Assembly (NCBI GenBank): GCA_963662175.1
Contig: OY759218.1
Span: forward strand, 20,364,480-20,428,479
Length of the DNA stretch: 64,000 nt
Origin: Aradus depressus
Taxonomy: Eukaryota > Arthropoda > Insecta > Hemiptera > Aradidae
Reading direction: 5' to 3'
Part shown: piece after piece, positions 61,590-64,000 of the stretch
How the letters are laid out: each line of letters opens with the position of its first letter
How positions within the stretch are numbered: position 1 is the stretch's first letter
Position numbers and translations under genes: made by a program
The notes under the pieces: generated by a model
Seen by the model: only the letters and a program-made list of their open reading frames with translations
Databases searched by the model: none
Told to the model about the DNA's origin: nothing

Positions 61590-61935
61590 CTGAAAAAAAA
61601 AAAAAGTCAATAATAATAAAATATATATTTGAAAACATTACACTCCGCAACCCCTGAAAAATCTTGGGTTTTGTAAATTACGTTTAATTTTAATTGGAAA
61701 TGATAGAATTTGTTTATATATGAACCAAAATATATATAATTATTTTAAAATATATTAATTAAAATATTTAACATATTTCGTTCATATTTCAGTACAATTC
61801 AATTCACTGATTCCTCCTTACCTACTTACAGAGGCGAATTGCAGGTGCTTTTAAACACATAAGAATTATTTTTAGGATTAAAAAAAAATTAATAATAAAA
61901 TAAAAATGTAAATTCACTTTTATAGAAAATCGATG

Positions 61936-62590
61936 TACACTGATAGACAAAATTAACGCACCACTCAATTTCAGTAGTTTATAGTAAGTCAATTATCTCT
62001 CTCCTTAATATTATTTAATTATTGCTAATTAGGAGTTATTATTGTAACATAAACTGTAAATAACGCTTTGTTTACTCTTATACCGACATGTTAATCCCTT
62101 TTTCACAAACAGTATCATTTTGCCCTTCCATTTTAGTATACTTAGAATTCGTTTCCAGTTGTTATTTTTCTTTAGTTGATTACACTTGATTGACAAACGT
62201 TTTTAATTTCTTTCAATGGCCCCAGTCAGGCATTTGAGTGAGTACGATAGTGATAGGGCTGTAACATTAATAGAGGAAGGGTACAGCCAGGGTGAAGTCG
62301 CTACGGGACTGGGTGTACATCACTCGACCATAGGCAGGGCTCTTCGACGCTTTAGAAAAACAGGGCGTCACATCAGAAGGCAGGGACAGGGTCGACCTAT
62401 GTCTACAAACGAGAGAGATAACGAATACATGCGTCACTTGGCTTTGCGAAACCGCAGCATCACTGGAAATGAGATGAGAAGCCTCATAAGGCAAGTCCGA
62501 AATGTTTTTATTTTCAGCAGGACTATAAGAAGGTTCAATGAAGCTAATCTTAAGGCACGACACCCTGCCCATGGCTCTCTCCTTACCACA
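61936..62590 (+). mobile_element. Tc1/mariner element, 5' part
   Basis: A probable terminal repeat CACTGATAGACAAAATTAAC follows TA at 61936. The ORF at 62216 begins MAPVRHLSEYDSDRAVTLIE, EGYSQGEVATGLGVHHSTIG, RALRRFRKTGRHIRRQGQGR PMSTNERDNEYM: two helix-turn-helix motifs and a GRP(R/M) linker, the DNA-binding half of a Tc1-like transposase. The frame diverges at about 62590 before any catalytic residue, and no matching right terminus is seen. It may be the other half of the family seen at 53540-53751. Confidence 0.8.
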
Positions 62591-62735
62591 CCGGTCACAA
62601 AGAATAATAAAATAAATTGTTATTCTTTATGTAATAAAAAAATATAACGACTGTATAGAAATATTAATAAAAAAAATAGTAAATCCAAATTTAAAAAAAT
62701 GAACATCTTGGCAGAAGATATTAAAAGAAAAAAAT

Positions 62736-63152
62736 ATGATTAACTATAAAAGAAAAGACAAACCTGATGATATTTGGCGGGGGGAGGGGGGGGGGGGGGG
62801 GGGGGGAATAAATAAAGAACAAATTTCAGAAATAAATAATAAAATAGAAAGTAGTACAAAGGGGATTATCGAATCGGTTGGTTGTAAGTTAGGATTAACG
62901 AATTACATAGCAGACGAAAAAATAAACATAGAAAAAGAAGAAAGCGCGGTGTCATATAGGATCGATGAGGTTAATGTTGAACTTAAAAATATCAAGGAGG
63001 ATTATCATAGCAATAAAAAAAAAGTCAATAAAGTTAAAGAAAAAATGAATAATGGTGCGAAGTTAAGTTTTTCGGAAAATGACATTGGAATCGCTCTTCT
63101 GAGATTCAACTCAATAAGGAAAATTCCGACATTTGCCAAAATATCCAAATAA
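62736..63152 (+). CDS. AT-rich ORF of unknown function with G tract
   Basis: A 138-codon frame beginning at the ATG at 62736 is strongly K, E, I and N-rich and encodes a poly-glycine run from a G tract at 62780-62806. After it comes NKEQISEINNKIESSTKGII, NIEKEESAVSYRIDEVNVEL and KNIKEDYHSNKKKVNKVKEK, a likely coiled coil. It follows the truncated Tc1 fragment directly. No family is recognised. It could be fortuitous coding in AT-rich DNA or a piece of an unknown element; the G tract length decides the frame upstream. Confidence 0.25.
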   Translation: MINYKRKDKPDDIWRGEGGGGGGGINKEQISEINNKIESSTKGIIESVGCKLGLTNYIADEKINIEKEESAVSYRIDEVNVELKNIKEDYHSNKKKVNKVKEKMNNGAKLSFSENDIGIALLRFNSIRKIPTFAKISK

Positions 63153-63439
63153 AAAATAAAAATAAAAAATAGGTCTACCTTAAAATTCAAATTAAGAAAA
63201 TTTAACTATAAGGAGATCTTCTAAAGAAAAGTCAGCCCTATTTTCAAATTAAATGTTGATAAACTCAAATTACGGGAAGATCGGATATAGAAAAATATAT
63301 TTCGAAAAATTTGTAAACCAACGAAAACAAATTAAATCGGCAAAGCAATATTGTCATAAATTTAAAGTCGCACTACTATTAAATTGTGTAGAAGGTATTC
63401 CAAAATTAAAGAGAATAAAAAATCCCAAGAAATAAAAAA

Positions 63440-64000
63440 AAAAGGGTTTTCGTAAATAAAAATCAAGTGGATTATTCAATGATAAACAGGAATTTTTTTA
63501 ATTGGATTTTGAAATGGATTTATGGTTATGGCTTGTGTTTTTTTTAATTAATTTTTCTTAAATCATAATAAAATACAATTTTAAATTAATAGTAATCAGC
63601 TAACGAATAAATTGTTTTTTTACACGAAGTATCAAATAATAGTTTTTTGTTGTGTGTTTCTCACCTTGGAAATAAAAATTAAAAAGTAGTAAACTGGGAA
63701 GTCGAAAAATTTGAAATGTAAAAATCAAAATATAATAAAAAGAATTGCATGTAATAAAAAAATAATAAATTTAAAAAAAAAGATATGCTAATCAATGTAA
63801 GAGAAAGGAAGTTGGAGAATTGTACCTCAGTTGAGTAATCCAAAGTTACTGTGGTAAACGAAAAGCACAAATTTCACTTAGTCGGCACATTGAGGAGAAA
63901 TGGAGGGTTAGTTAAATGAGATGAGACGTAAGAATGGAGAGACGTATTGTACTATTGGGATCCTTTGGGACAGAGAGGTAGTAAGTACACACTTCAAATA
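63440..64000. other. AT-rich intronic DNA toward the Smr 5' side
   Basis: No exon matching the NCoR segment upstream of exon 1 was found. The upstream exons must lie beyond position 64000. Confidence 0.5.

Noticed and set aside
1..64000. CRISPR arrays, bacterial operons or prophage
   Set aside because: Spliced gene, AT-rich introns and eukaryotic transposons throughout; the tandem arrays present lack spacer structure.

Overview
The window is eukaryotic nuclear DNA, AT-rich and crowded with transposons. It is almost certainly from an arthropod: the host gene has arthropod-type domain content, a tRNA-derived SINE family ends in TTAGG-type repeats, and LINE, Penelope, PIF/Harbinger, Tc1, Helitron and LTR debris is abundant. 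I cannot name the species.

The backbone is one large gene on the minus strand, an orthologue of the nuclear receptor corepressor SMRTER/NCoR/SMRT (Drosophila Smr). I reconstruct 17 coding exons between 61589 (5' side, gene entering from beyond the right edge) and the stop codon at 9961. Every junction has GT/AG ends and the phases agree throughout. The total is 4458 coding bases, about 1485 residues, lacking the N-terminus. In order the exons give: a coiled basic segment and the first SANT domain (deacetylase-activating region) at 61589-60562; a 9-nt microexon at 57366-57374; a basic/Q-rich exon; a K/E-rich exon; then, after a 24-kb intron, a cysteine-rich zinc module and the second SANT domain (30078-28572); long disordered exons; a conserved GSI motif exon; a Q/H-rich exon; a CoRNR-box exon (11478-11664); and the C-terminal exon.

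The 24-kb intron (30079-53994) is a transposon graveyard, but it also holds an intact single-exon plus-strand gene for a BTB/POZ protein with two C2H2 fingers (44488-45369). The other long introns and the 3' flank (1-9960) hold repeats only.

Repeats that can be resolved to base-pair ends include: a solo LTR with TACAT duplications (5564-6048); two nested PIF/Harbinger elements with TTA duplications sitting inside a SINE (32223-33578); a 1000-bp PIF/Harbinger element with TAA duplications (55244-56243); a Helitron with a CTAG end (40568-40993); several MITEs; at least 15 copies of one tRNA-derived SINE; a Penelope-like GIY-YIG inverted pair with hammerhead-like motifs nearby; and a very abundant unnamed family with hairpins at both ends and a variable number of roughly 110-150-bp internal units. 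That last family, the microexon and the hammerhead-like motifs are the observations I would follow first. No bacterial genes, CRISPR arrays or rRNA genes are present.
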